From Natronoplasma sp964602715 (GTDB lineage: Archaea; Thermoplasmatota; Thermoplasmata; Halarchaeoplasmatales; Halarchaeoplasmataceae), in NCBI GenBank assembly GCA_964602715.1, contig CAZRSB010000007.1:1-59006 (forward strand): a DNA stretch of 59,006 nt, read 5' to 3'. This document shows positions 25,604-33,412 of the stretch, in pieces. How positions within the stretch are numbered: the first letter of the stretch is position 1; every line of letters begins with the position of its first letter. The notes under the pieces were generated by a model that had not been told where the DNA came from, ran no database searches, and saw nothing but the letters and a program-made list of their open reading frames with translations. Both the position numbers and the translations under genes were made by a program.

Positions 25604-27271
25604 ATGATGGGAAATCAACCAATTCTGTTGTTGAAAGAAGACACGGAAAGAGAAAGAGGTAGAGATGCACAGAAGAACAATATCGCCGCTGCAAAAGCTG
25701 TTGGAGATGCGGTCAGAAGTACTTTAGGACCGAAAGGAATGGATAAGATGCTCGTCGATAGTCTTGGAGATGTCGTTATCACAAATGACGGAGCCACTAT
25801 TTTAGACGAAATAGACATCGAACATCCCGCGGCCAAGATGGCTGTAGAGATGGCAGAGAGTCAGGACGATGAATGTGGTGATGGAACTACATCCGTTGTT
25901 GTTTTAGCAGGAGAATATTTGAAGTATGCGGAAGATCTTATCGAGCAAAATGTTCATCCAAGTGTTATAGCTAAAGGATTCAGGTTGGCATCTCAAGAAG
26001 CTAGAAAGGTACTTGAAGAAAATAAAATAGAGATAGACATAGATGATGAAGAAAAATTAAAAGAGATAGCGATGACAGCTATGACAGGAAAAGCCATTGA
26101 AGGGGAGAAAGATAGATTGGCAGACCTAGCTGTAAAAGCCGTGAGGAAAGTCGCTGAAGAGGATGATGGAGAATATAAAGTTGATATTGATAATATCAAA
26201 GTCGAAAAACAAGCCGGGGCAAGTGTAGACAAAACGGAACTGATAGATGGTATCTTGATAGACAAGGAGAGAACTCATGCTAACATGCCGGAGAATATAG
26301 AAGATGCTCAAATAGCACTTCTTGATTCGGCTTTAGAGATCAAGGAAACAGAGGTCGATGCCGAAATAGAGATTACAGACCCTGATCAATTGGAACAATT
26401 CGTCAGTAAAGAGGAAGAAAGCATAAAAGAGATGGTCGATAAGATAAAAGATTCAGGCGCTAATGTATTATTGTGTCAAAAGGGGATAGACGACTTAGCA
26501 CAGCATTATCTTGCCAAGGAAGATATTTTTGCTCTGAGAAGAGTAAAGAAATCAGATATGAAGAAGTTAGCTAGAGCTACCGGTGCTAATATAGTTACAA
26601 ACCTCGATGACCTCAATGAAGATGACTTAGGAGAGGCGACCTCTGTTCTAGAAAAGATGGTTGGCGATAGTCATATGACTTTTGTAGAAGATGGTAAACT
26701 CGGTAAAGCGGTATCTTTGTTACTCAGAGGCGGAACTGAACATGTTGTAGATGAGTTGGAAAGAGCTGTACACGATGCTTTAAAAGTCGTTGGCGTTGCT
26801 ATCGAAGATAAAGCTATACTTCCAGGAGGAGGAGCTATAGAGATAGAATTAAGAAATAGACTCAAGAATTATGCAGGAAAAGTTAAAGGCAGGGAACAAC
26901 TTGCCATTGAAGCTTTTGCCAAAGCCTTAGACGTTATACCAAGGACTCTCGCAGAAAATGCTGGATTGGATGGAATAGATGTACTGATGGAATTGAACAA
27001 TGCTCACGAGGAGAACGGATTGAGAAAACATGGTATAGAGATAATAAGTGGTGATGTAGTTGATATGACAGAAGCGAAAGTCGTAGAACCATTAAGAGTA
27101 AAAACACAAGCTATAGAAGCGGCAACTGAAGTTGCAAACATGATCTTAAGGATCGACGACGTCATAGCCTCTAAAGGTGGAGGCGGTGACGAAGGAGCCG
27201 GTGGACCACCAGGCGGTGCAGGTGGAATGCCCGGCGGAATGGGCGGCGGAATGCCACCTGGAATGATGTAA
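25604..27271 (+). CDS. thsA: Thermosome subunit (group II chaperonin)
   Basis: 555 residues, a complete CCT/thermosome subunit. It has VRSTLGPKGMDKMLVD, NDGATIL, the ATPase motif GDGTTSVVVLAGE, and the C-terminal ATPase region with GGGAIEIEL. A Gly/Met-rich tail ends GGGMPPGMM and projects into the central cavity. It folds proteins in an ATP-driven double ring. Only one subunit gene is in the window; archaea often carry more. A strong promoter and a long poly-T stretch downstream suggest a monocistronic, highly expressed gene. Confidence 0.97.
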   Translation: MMGNQPILLLKEDTERERGRDAQKNNIAAAKAVGDAVRSTLGPKGMDKMLVDSLGDVVITNDGATILDEIDIEHPAAKMAVEMAESQDDECGDGTTSVVVLAGEYLKYAEDLIEQNVHPSVIAKGFRLASQEARKVLEENKIEIDIDDEEKLKEIAMTAMTGKAIEGEKDRLADLAVKAVRKVAEEDDGEYKVDIDNIKVEKQAGASVDKTELIDGILIDKERTHANMPENIEDAQIALLDSALEIKETEVDAEIEITDPDQLEQFVSKEEESIKEMVDKIKDSGANVLLCQKGIDDLAQHYLAKEDIFALRRVKKSDMKKLARATGANIVTNLDDLNEDDLGEATSVLEKMVGDSHMTFVEDGKLGKAVSLLLRGGTEHVVDELERAVHDALKVVGVAIEDKAILPGGGAIEIELRNRLKNYAGKVKGREQLAIEAFAKALDVIPRTLAENAGLDGIDVLMELNNAHEENGLRKHGIEIISGDVVDMTEAKVVEPLRVKTQAIEAATEVANMILRIDDVIASKGGGGDEGAGGPPGGAGGMPGGMGGGMPPGMM

Positions 27272-27316
27272 ATATACGTTGATTTAAAGTCAAACAACTA
27301 AAAAGCTTTCAAAACC

Positions 27317-27330
27317 TTTTTTCTTTTTTT
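27317..27330 (+). terminator. Poly-T terminator after the thermosome gene
   Basis: A T-rich run interrupted by one C, about 45 bp after the stop codon, matches intrinsic archaeal terminators. Confidence 0.5.
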
Positions 27331-27351
27331 AGATTTTAAGATGATTTTCCA

Positions 27352-27609
27352 TCAATATTTGAGTTTTAAAAATAAGAGAACACCGACAAAAGTTGCACCG
27401 ATAGTGTTTCCAATTATGTAAACTAAATTTGCAACCTCTAGAACCGTATATATTTGAAGTCCGATGAATGAAATGAAAGCGACTGTCAAAAATGTTAGTG
27501 ATAGGTCTCTTGTTTGTTTGGTCTTGATCACCCTAAAAACTTGTATCCCCCATCCCATATTTAGACAAATCACAGATACTAGTCCTAATATAGGCAAAAA
27601 ATCCTTCAT
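27352..27609 (-). CDS. SemiSWEET-type (MtN3/PQ-loop) three-helix transporter
   Basis: 85 residues with three membrane helices: FLPILGLVSVICLNMGWGI, LSLTFLTVAFISFIGLQIY and LVYIIGNTIGATFVGVLLF. The segment QVFRVIKTKQTRDLSL at the end of helix 1 fits the conserved loop of SemiSWEETs. The characterised bacterial members work as dimers that pass sugars. The residue at the usual PQ position is not a clear Pro-Gln, so substrate class is open. Its ATG overlaps the tmk stop (ATGA), with AAAGGAGATA as the ribosome site. Confidence 0.72.
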   Translation of the reverse strand: MKDFLPILGLVSVICLNMGWGIQVFRVIKTKQTRDLSLTFLTVAFISFIGLQIYTVLEVANLVYIIGNTIGATFVGVLLFLKLKY

Positions 27610-28187
27610 TCTATATCTCCTTTCTCATTTTTTATCAGTATTTTGACTTTGGACAAGACATCTTCAAAGCCCTTTTCGGCATCGATCACTTCCCAATCAT
27701 GCTTTTCTGCTAAAAGTAAATAATTCTCTCTCACTTTCTTAAGAAAGTCGATATTTTCATATTTGCTTTTTTCTCCTCTTGGGTTTATTCTTCTGAGAGA
27801 TTCTTTGGGTTTTATGTCGAAGAGGATAGTCAGATCGGGTTTTAAGATGAACGGTTCCTGTATAGATTCGGCGTATTCAAGAGAGATTTTATCCGTTGCG
27901 GCCTGATATGCGGCAGTCGATCCCCAATACCTATCACATATGACTAAATTTTCTTTTTTCAATTTTTCTTTGATCTTCTTAGTGTGTTCTACTCTATCGG
28001 CAAGGTAGAGAAAAAGATCTTTGTAGGGATCTGTATTTTCCTTTGCTATCTTCTGAGCTAGTGTACCCACGGTTGAATCTGTCGGTTCTCTTGTCAAGTA
28101 AATATCGTGGAATTCACTTTTGATAGCTTCAGATATGGTCGATTTGCCTGATCCGTCTATACCTTCGAAGACTACGAATATTGACAT
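27606..28187 (-). CDS. tmk: Thymidylate kinase
   Basis: 193 residues. The P-loop is FEGIDGSGKST, the DR(Y/H) motif is CDRYWGSTAAYQA and the LID region is GEKSKYEN. It phosphorylates dTMP to dTDP. REPTDSTVG is the usual substrate loop. It is translationally coupled to the SemiSWEET gene downstream, an odd pairing. Length is normal for archaeal Tmk. Confidence 0.94.
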   Translation of the reverse strand: MSIFVVFEGIDGSGKSTISEAIKSEFHDIYLTREPTDSTVGTLAQKIAKENTDPYKDLFLYLADRVEHTKKIKEKLKKENLVICDRYWGSTAAYQAATDKISLEYAESIQEPFILKPDLTILFDIKPKESLRRINPRGEKSKYENIDFLKKVRENYLLLAEKHDWEVIDAEKGFEDVLSKVKILIKNEKGDIE

Positions 28188-28347
28188 CCTTTGGATTATA
28201 GGGGACTATCAAAATAGTTTTTTGGTCTCAAATCACCAAAAAAACAATCCTTATCAGTAGATCTTAACTTCCTTCGCCCCTCTAAAATTGTTATTCGATG
28301 ATCTTTGCGCTTTTATCCTCATTTTAACAGATGAATGAAGGATTAGA

Positions 28348-28359
28348 TTTAAGTATATG
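28348..28359 (+). promoter_or_regulatory. TATA box of the LSm-eL37 operon
   Basis: TTTAAGTATATG is centred about 25 bp before the LSm ATG, so the transcript is probably leaderless. Confidence 0.6.
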
Positions 28360-28377
28360 TAGTTAATTCAACTTCTG

Positions 28378-28599
28378 ATGACAGATAATAGACCCCTGAC
28401 GATATTGAACAATAACCTTGGAAATAATGTGATAGTGGAACTCAAATATGGAAAGGAATACAGAGGAAAATTAGATGGGTATGATCCACATCTAAACCTG
28501 GTAATGGAAGATGTCAAAGAGTACATCGACGGAGAAAAAACAAGAGAGATGGAGAGAGCCCTAGTCAGGGGAGATAATGTTGTTTATGTGTCTCCTTAA
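28378..28599 (+). CDS. LSm (Sm-like archaeal) RNA-binding protein
   Basis: 73 residues, one Sm fold. The Sm1 motif contains VELKYGKEYRGKLDGYDPHL with LVMED, and Sm2 is RGDNVVYVSP. Archaeal SmAPs form heptameric rings that bind U-rich RNA. The gene precedes rpl37e by 12 bp, the conserved archaeal LSm-L37e operon, which ties it to ribosome and RNA metabolism. Confidence 0.95.
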   Translation: MTDNRPLTILNNNLGNNVIVELKYGKEYRGKLDGYDPHLNLVMEDVKEYIDGEKTREMERALVRGDNVVYVSP

Positions 28600-28611
28600 A
28601 AGGTGAAAATC

Positions 28612-28779
28612 ATGCCAAAAGGTACACCCTCACAAGGAAAAAAATCATCTGGAAAGTCTCACATCCAATGCAGGCGCTGCGGAAACAAGTCGTTTAACTT
28701 TAGGAAAGGATTTTGTTCATCTTGTGGCTTCGGTAAAAGCGCCAAAAGGAAAGACTACAACTGGGCGAAGGACCATTGA
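28612..28779 (+). CDS. rpl37e: Ribosomal protein eL37
   Basis: 55 residues, too short to be picked up by many gene finders. It starts MPKGTPSQGKK, has two CxxC pairs (CRRCG and CSSCGFGK) for one zinc, and a basic C-terminus. This matches eL37 of the large subunit across its full length. The ribosome site AAAAGGTGA lies just before the ATG. It is second in the LSm operon. Confidence 0.96.
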   Translation: MPKGTPSQGKKSSGKSHIQCRRCGNKSFNFRKGFCSSCGFGKSAKRKDYNWAKDH

Positions 28780-28944
28780 GAATCAGGCCGATTTCTAATA
28801 AAAACTTTCACTACGGCTAAACTTATAACTTTTTAACAGTAGGTTTGCAGTCTAAATGATGTAGCAAAAATTTCTATACTTTAACTCCAGAGCCTATGAT
28901 ACAGGTTATTTTTTATTTTATGTAACTAGGCTCATACTAGGTTT
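28780..28944. other. Gap between eL37 and the pilin-like gene
   Basis: 165 bp between convergent gene ends. I see no reading frame or RNA gene; a T-rich patch near 28911-28920 may terminate eL37 transcription. Confidence 0.4.
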
Positions 28945-29787
28945 TCATACAGTAATATCTACTTTCACACTGAGCCTCGTCAAGTTTATCTCATCAGGCG
29001 TATAATCTCTAATTTCAACTGAATCTTCTCCACTTTCCACTTCATCAGATCCAAGGGAAGTCTCATTTTCTAGATAATTAGCCCATGCGGTAGTATAGGG
29101 AGTGTCTATCGTCAAATTGAAATCCTCATCCTCATCGACGGGGTGAGTTGTAGTGTCTAGACCTGCTCTCTCAATGTTTATATCAACTCGCCCGTTACCA
29201 CTGATGTCCTCGGATGACCCTACAAAATTTATCATAGTCATGCTCACGCTGTCTTCATCTATATAAAGTTGAGGTCTAGCTCTCATGACTGATTTATCTT
29301 CTTGTTCTAAGATTATAGCCCCATGTTCGTAGATCAAACTTTGGTCCTCGAATTCTCTGTTTCTTGCTCTGTATCTGAAATTGCCGCTGCTATTACGACT
29401 TAAAAATCTATTTTCATCTTCCGAAAAAAACCTTAAAGACATTTGACTGCTCTCGTTCCCAGGTTCATAGGTAACTCTTCCAGGAGTTGCTGAAGCAAAA
29501 ATAGGTATGCCATCAGTTCCCAATTTAAGGGAAGAATACTGAGAATGATACTGAGGGTAGTTCCTGTCCTCTGCCAAATTATCTATACTTCTTTTGAAAT
29601 CCGCGAATTCACCTCTAACCTCCTGCATGTGGTAAGCCTCATTGTCGTGCATCCATACCGGAACATATTGTTGGGTAATAAGTGAAAGGACACTTAAAAA
29701 TATCAAAAGTGCCATTATAGTCCCTACAGTGGTCGCAACACCTTCTTCATCTCGGTCCAAATTTTTATTTCTTTTAAGTTCCGGCAT
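28945..29787 (-). CDS. Pilin-like secreted protein of the Tad/T4P operon
   Basis: 280 residues. The charged start KRNKNLDRDEEG is followed by VATTVGTIMALLIFLSVLSL, a hydrophobic stretch like the N-terminus of archaeal pilins and archaellin-related proteins. A cut after Gly16 by a class III prepilin peptidase is plausible. The remaining 240 residues are polar and beta-rich with N-glycosylation sequons (NES, NSS, NLT). It is the last gene of the operon, 13 bp after an ATPase gene, with TTGGTGAT as the ribosome site. It is larger than a typical major pilin, so it may be a minor or pseudopilin. No prepilin peptidase gene is in view. Confidence 0.68.
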   Translation of the reverse strand: MPELKRNKNLDRDEEGVATTVGTIMALLIFLSVLSLITQQYVPVWMHDNEAYHMQEVRGEFADFKRSIDNLAEDRNYPQYHSQYSSLKLGTDGIPIFASATPGRVTYEPGNESSQMSLRFFSEDENRFLSRNSSGNFRYRARNREFEDQSLIYEHGAIILEQEDKSVMRARPQLYIDEDSVSMTMINFVGSSEDISGNGRVDINIERAGLDTTTHPVDEDEDFNLTIDTPYTTAWANYLENETSLGSDEVESGEDSVEIRDYTPDEINLTRLSVKVDITV

Positions 29788-29800
29788 TTTTTATCACCAA

Positions 29801-31453
29801 TCAATCGTAACTATAATTTTCTTCTTTATTTTCATCTAAAGACTTCTTCACTTCTTCGAGGACAGCATCTTTATTTCTGTAATAAGAAGAGATCATGTGA
29901 GCGAATTTTTTATAGTTAAATATCTCTTCTTTTTCCATATATTCAAGAACCATCTTTCTTCTTTTCACTTCTCTTTCCAATTCCCTTTGTGTCCAATTTT
30001 TGGACTGTGCTATTTTGGAGTATATATAACTGTGACCACTGTAGTTATACGAATCGTCTGCAGGATTCCAGGTATAAGCTTTGTTTGTTATGAGTTCTTC
30101 TGTATCAGGATCTACACCAACGACTTCAGTTACATTTTTTATACGTCTTACCATCTTAGCTCCTACTTTTACTTTAGCTTGCATCAATACAATATCTAGA
30201 GCCCCTACTAAGGCTCTTGGTAAGTTGATTGGATCATTTTCCATCCTGTTCACCATTGTTTGGACGTCGTCTGAGTGGAAAGTAGTATAAGCACTCTTAC
30301 CTGTTGCCATAGCCTGGAAAACGACGTAGGCTTCTTCACCTCTTACCTCTCCTACCATCATGTATTGTGGACGTTGTCTCAGTGCAGCTTGGAGAAGTTC
30401 ATACATGTCTATCTCTCCTGCCCTCTTTCCTGTCTTTTCGTCCAATTCCCCAAATCCACTCCTTGTTAGCAGAGGTACCCAATTTTCGTGAGGAAGATTT
30501 AGTTCTCTAGTGTCTTCTATACTAACGATTTTTTCTTGAGGAGGTATGAATAAAAGTATTGCATTCAAAGTAGTGGTTTTGCCAGAGGCAGTTCCACCAC
30601 AGATTAACATAGATTGTCTATTTTCGATGGCCATCCATGCATACGCCATCATCTCTGGATTAAAAGTTTTAAATTTTATCAAGTTGATGGGGGTATAGGG
30701 TTCTTCTTCGAATCTCCTGATTGTAAAAGAGGATCCTTTCTGAGTTATATGGGTTCCAAGGGTTTCCTGCAGTCGTGAACCGTCTGGCATTGTCGCATCA
30801 AGCATCGGATCTGCTACAGAAATATGTTTGCCACTTCGTTGGGCGAGCCAAATAACGTAATTATCTAGTTCATCACTGGTTTCAAATTTAACGTTAGATT
30901 TCATAGAACCATATTTTCGATGGAAAACATAAATTGGGATATTTACACCGTCACAGGAGATATCCTCTGGGTCAGGATCTTTCATAATCACGTCTATCGG
31001 ACCAAATCCTAGAAAATCTCTTCTCAAATAGTACATTATCCTTTCTGTTGATTCTGGTTTGAGTTCTACTTCGAGATCTTTTATGATATCTCTATACTTA
31101 TGCCTGATATATTCCTTTTTTTCTTCTTCACTTTCTAAATCAATTAGCTCTAAACGATCAATAAATTGATCTTTTACTGCTTTTAAAACTTCTTCTTCGT
31201 CATCTGTTAATGGGGGCTCAATTACTTCGTATATGTATTCATTAGAGGTATTATCATATTTTATCCTTACATATGTGTAAGGTTTGGTTATCTCATTGAT
31301 CTCTATCTCCTTGACATTTGGATCCGCTATTTTTGGAATAGGAGTTATTTCTCCAGCATATTTAGTAGTCTCATCCTGATCTGCAGGCATCTTAACTTTT
31401 TTAGGTCCACTCGGTTCTGAGACCACATTTTTTAATTTTTCAGTTAGACTCAT
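29801..31453 (-). CDS. Type IV pilus/Tad secretion ATPase (second in operon)
   Basis: 550 residues of the TadA/VirB11/ArlI type. After about 120 residues of N-terminal region come the N-terminal ATPase domain and the motor domain. Walker A is CGGTASGKTT, the Asp box SIEDTRELNLPHEN, Walker B YMMVGEVRG, and the His box around TTFHSDDVQTMVNR. ATP hydrolysis drives pilin insertion. All catalytic motifs are intact. It begins MSLTEKLKNVV after GAGGTGAT. The homologue in the same operon (33405-35630) shares the core but has a different N-terminus, so these are diverged paralogues. Confidence 0.93.
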   Translation of the reverse strand: MSLTEKLKNVVSEPSGPKKVKMPADQDETTKYAGEITPIPKIADPNVKEIEINEITKPYTYVRIKYDNTSNEYIYEVIEPPLTDDEEEVLKAVKDQFIDRLELIDLESEEEKKEYIRHKYRDIIKDLEVELKPESTERIMYYLRRDFLGFGPIDVIMKDPDPEDISCDGVNIPIYVFHRKYGSMKSNVKFETSDELDNYVIWLAQRSGKHISVADPMLDATMPDGSRLQETLGTHITQKGSSFTIRRFEEEPYTPINLIKFKTFNPEMMAYAWMAIENRQSMLICGGTASGKTTTLNAILLFIPPQEKIVSIEDTRELNLPHENWVPLLTRSGFGELDEKTGKRAGEIDMYELLQAALRQRPQYMMVGEVRGEEAYVVFQAMATGKSAYTTFHSDDVQTMVNRMENDPINLPRALVGALDIVLMQAKVKVGAKMVRRIKNVTEVVGVDPDTEELITNKAYTWNPADDSYNYSGHSYIYSKIAQSKNWTQRELEREVKRRKMVLEYMEKEEIFNYKKFAHMISSYYRNKDAVLEEVKKSLDENKEENYSYD

Positions 31454-31464
31454 TAATAATCACC

Positions 31465-32394
31465 TCATACAAGGAGACCTACGCCTCCAAAAAGTATTCG
31501 CAAACTCAAAAATCCTATTATAAGCAGAATAAATGTGTGTTTCATACCATTTGTCATCTTACCTGTCTGTAATACTCCTGCGACAATACCGTCTCCTAAC
31601 GCGTGCACGAAAACCGCTAATGCAAATATGTATTGAATAACGGGTATGTCTTCGGTATCCATCTCCATATCCATACCTCCTCCCATTTGTATTTCAGTTG
31701 CTGCATCATCGTCTGCATCCATATCTATCTCTGCATCTTCCATCGCTGCTAGGAATTGTGTATTTAAAATTATGATAACTACGATGAAAACTGCGAAGGC
31801 GATATAAATTACTGCAAGGTATGAAGTCATAGCGATTTTCTGCTCGTCCTCCGCATTATGGACTTCTTTTGCATCTTGAGATACCATAGTCAATACATCA
31901 GCAACATTACCCCCTGCTTCATTTGCTTTTGTTATTATGGCTACTACTCTATTGACCAAGTCAGTATCTACTCTATTAGAAAATAATTCCAGTGCCTTAT
32001 TAGCTGGAACACCCCATTTTATCTGAGCAGCCATTTTTTGAATCTCAGGTGTCAGATCACCATATTTACCACCGGCTGAGACCACTATAGCATCAGCAAG
32101 AGTCATTCCAAAACGTCCGGCTTCAGAAACATCCCTCAGAAAATCCGGAAGTCTTCTTTCAATTTTTTCGATCTGTTTTTGCTTATAGCTGACATAGAAT
32201 CCCGTAGGACCAAAAAACGCCATCCCACTTATCATCCCCCAGTCCAAAGGATCTAAAGGAACACCTTCAACAAATATCGATAAGATAGCAATGGTTACAA
32301 AAACAGCTGTGATCATACCTGAAATTATGAATATCTCTTTACTATATCCAAGCGACATAACTTTTTGAAATCCTGATTTTCTTTCCTTTGCCAT
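31465..32394 (-). CDS. Tad/T4P membrane platform protein, second T2SSF unit
   Basis: 309 residues with a single type II secretion F domain. The cytosolic helical part includes ERRLPDFLRDVSEAGRFG, then GGNVADVLTMVSQDAKEV, and membrane helices flank it (two near the N-terminus, others from about 195). An insert after helix 3 is rich in Met and Asp (about residues 222-248, ATEIQMGGGMDMEMDTED). It probably pairs with the neighbouring platform protein. In archaella both units are fused in one ArlJ; here they are separate, as in Tad and Epd systems. Confidence 0.88.
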   Translation of the reverse strand: MAKERKSGFQKVMSLGYSKEIFIISGMITAVFVTIAILSIFVEGVPLDPLDWGMISGMAFFGPTGFYVSYKQKQIEKIERRLPDFLRDVSEAGRFGMTLADAIVVSAGGKYGDLTPEIQKMAAQIKWGVPANKALELFSNRVDTDLVNRVVAIITKANEAGGNVADVLTMVSQDAKEVHNAEDEQKIAMTSYLAVIYIAFAVFIVVIIILNTQFLAAMEDAEIDMDADDDAATEIQMGGGMDMEMDTEDIPVIQYIFALAVFVHALGDGIVAGVLQTGKMTNGMKHTFILLIIGFLSLRILFGGVGLLV

Positions 32395-32398
32395 ATTA

Positions 32399-33412
32399 TC
32401 AATCCTGATTTATCAACCATATTATAAATATAAATCCTGCCTGAGAACCTGGTATCATCAAACCAACTACCGCATAAAGTACTGGAATTGGATCTCCACC
32501 CATACCCATTATTGAAGAAATTGCCATTATAACAACTAAAAACAAAGGAAACGCAACAACGACAGTGACAAATGATTCCGCAAGCATACCAAGAGTTTCC
32601 ATATTTTGTTGTACTTGTAGTTTTCTTTCATCTTGATATTCTTCCATTTTACTTTTGAAATAGGGTTTTAGTTTTCCTCCAGAAGTGGAGGTGGTTACAA
32701 CGCCCTGAAGAAATTCTCTAAAGTTATCTGAGGGGCACCTATCTGCGGCTCTATTAAGGGCGGTCAAGATATCAAGTCCCAGTATCTCTGTATCTCTAGT
32801 TATCCATTTTGCTTCTTCGCTTATCTCCCCATAAAGAGGTTGTTTTGCAAGTTCTTTGAAAATCATATCTATATTTATATTGGCAGAAGCCATAGAAGCA
32901 ATAAAACTCATCGCGTCTGCTAGCTTTTTATCTATTTTAGTTGCTCTTCTATTAGCTTTGCTTGAAGGGCTATATTTCAAAGCAAAATAAACTGACAATG
33001 GAGTTAAGACGAGTACTCCAGCGGCAATTAGATATGAAGCAACTCCTACCAATGGGGGCAAAAGCAGAGAGACAAATAAAGCTCCTGCAAAACCGGCTAA
33101 AGCTGCAAAAAAGGTACTCATCCAAATATAGGCAATATACTCTTCGACCCTTATCTTCATGTGTGCTTGAAGCAGATCGTTTTCTAATTCTTGGTCCTCT
33201 ACATCCCTTTTTTGTACAAATGGTCCCATCATCTCCCAACAAAATCGCTGATATTTGTTGAGTCTAAGATATTCTGGTACTGTTTCTTTGGATAACCTCT
33301 GGATATGAGGTCCATATTTTTTTATGTCTTCGCTGACTTCAGCCCTTTTTGAGGAAAGAAATGAATCCTCTTTAAATTTGAACCCACTGAAAGTGTCCTC
33401 GGATTCACTCAT
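32399..33412 (-). CDS. Tad/T4P membrane platform protein, first T2SSF unit
   Basis: 337 residues with a single T2SSF domain. Membrane helices are near 100-125 and 130-150, the cytosolic core contains LADAMSFIASMASANINID and FREFLQGVVTTSTSGGKLK, and two helices close the C-terminus. A 90-residue soluble N-terminal extension includes LRLNKYQRFCWEMMGP. The start is ATG 33412, overlapping the end of the ATPase gene, after GAGGTGA; the GTG three codons earlier includes that site. It pairs with the following gene product as a split platform. Confidence 0.88.
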   Translation of the reverse strand: MSESEDTFSGFKFKEDSFLSSKRAEVSEDIKKYGPHIQRLSKETVPEYLRLNKYQRFCWEMMGPFVQKRDVEDQELENDLLQAHMKIRVEEYIAYIWMSTFFAALAGFAGALFVSLLLPPLVGVASYLIAAGVLVLTPLSVYFALKYSPSSKANRRATKIDKKLADAMSFIASMASANINIDMIFKELAKQPLYGEISEEAKWITRDTEILGLDILTALNRAADRCPSDNFREFLQGVVTTSTSGGKLKPYFKSKMEEYQDERKLQVQQNMETLGMLAESFVTVVVAFPLFLVVIMAISSIMGMGGDPIPVLYAVVGLMIPGSQAGFIFIIWLINQD

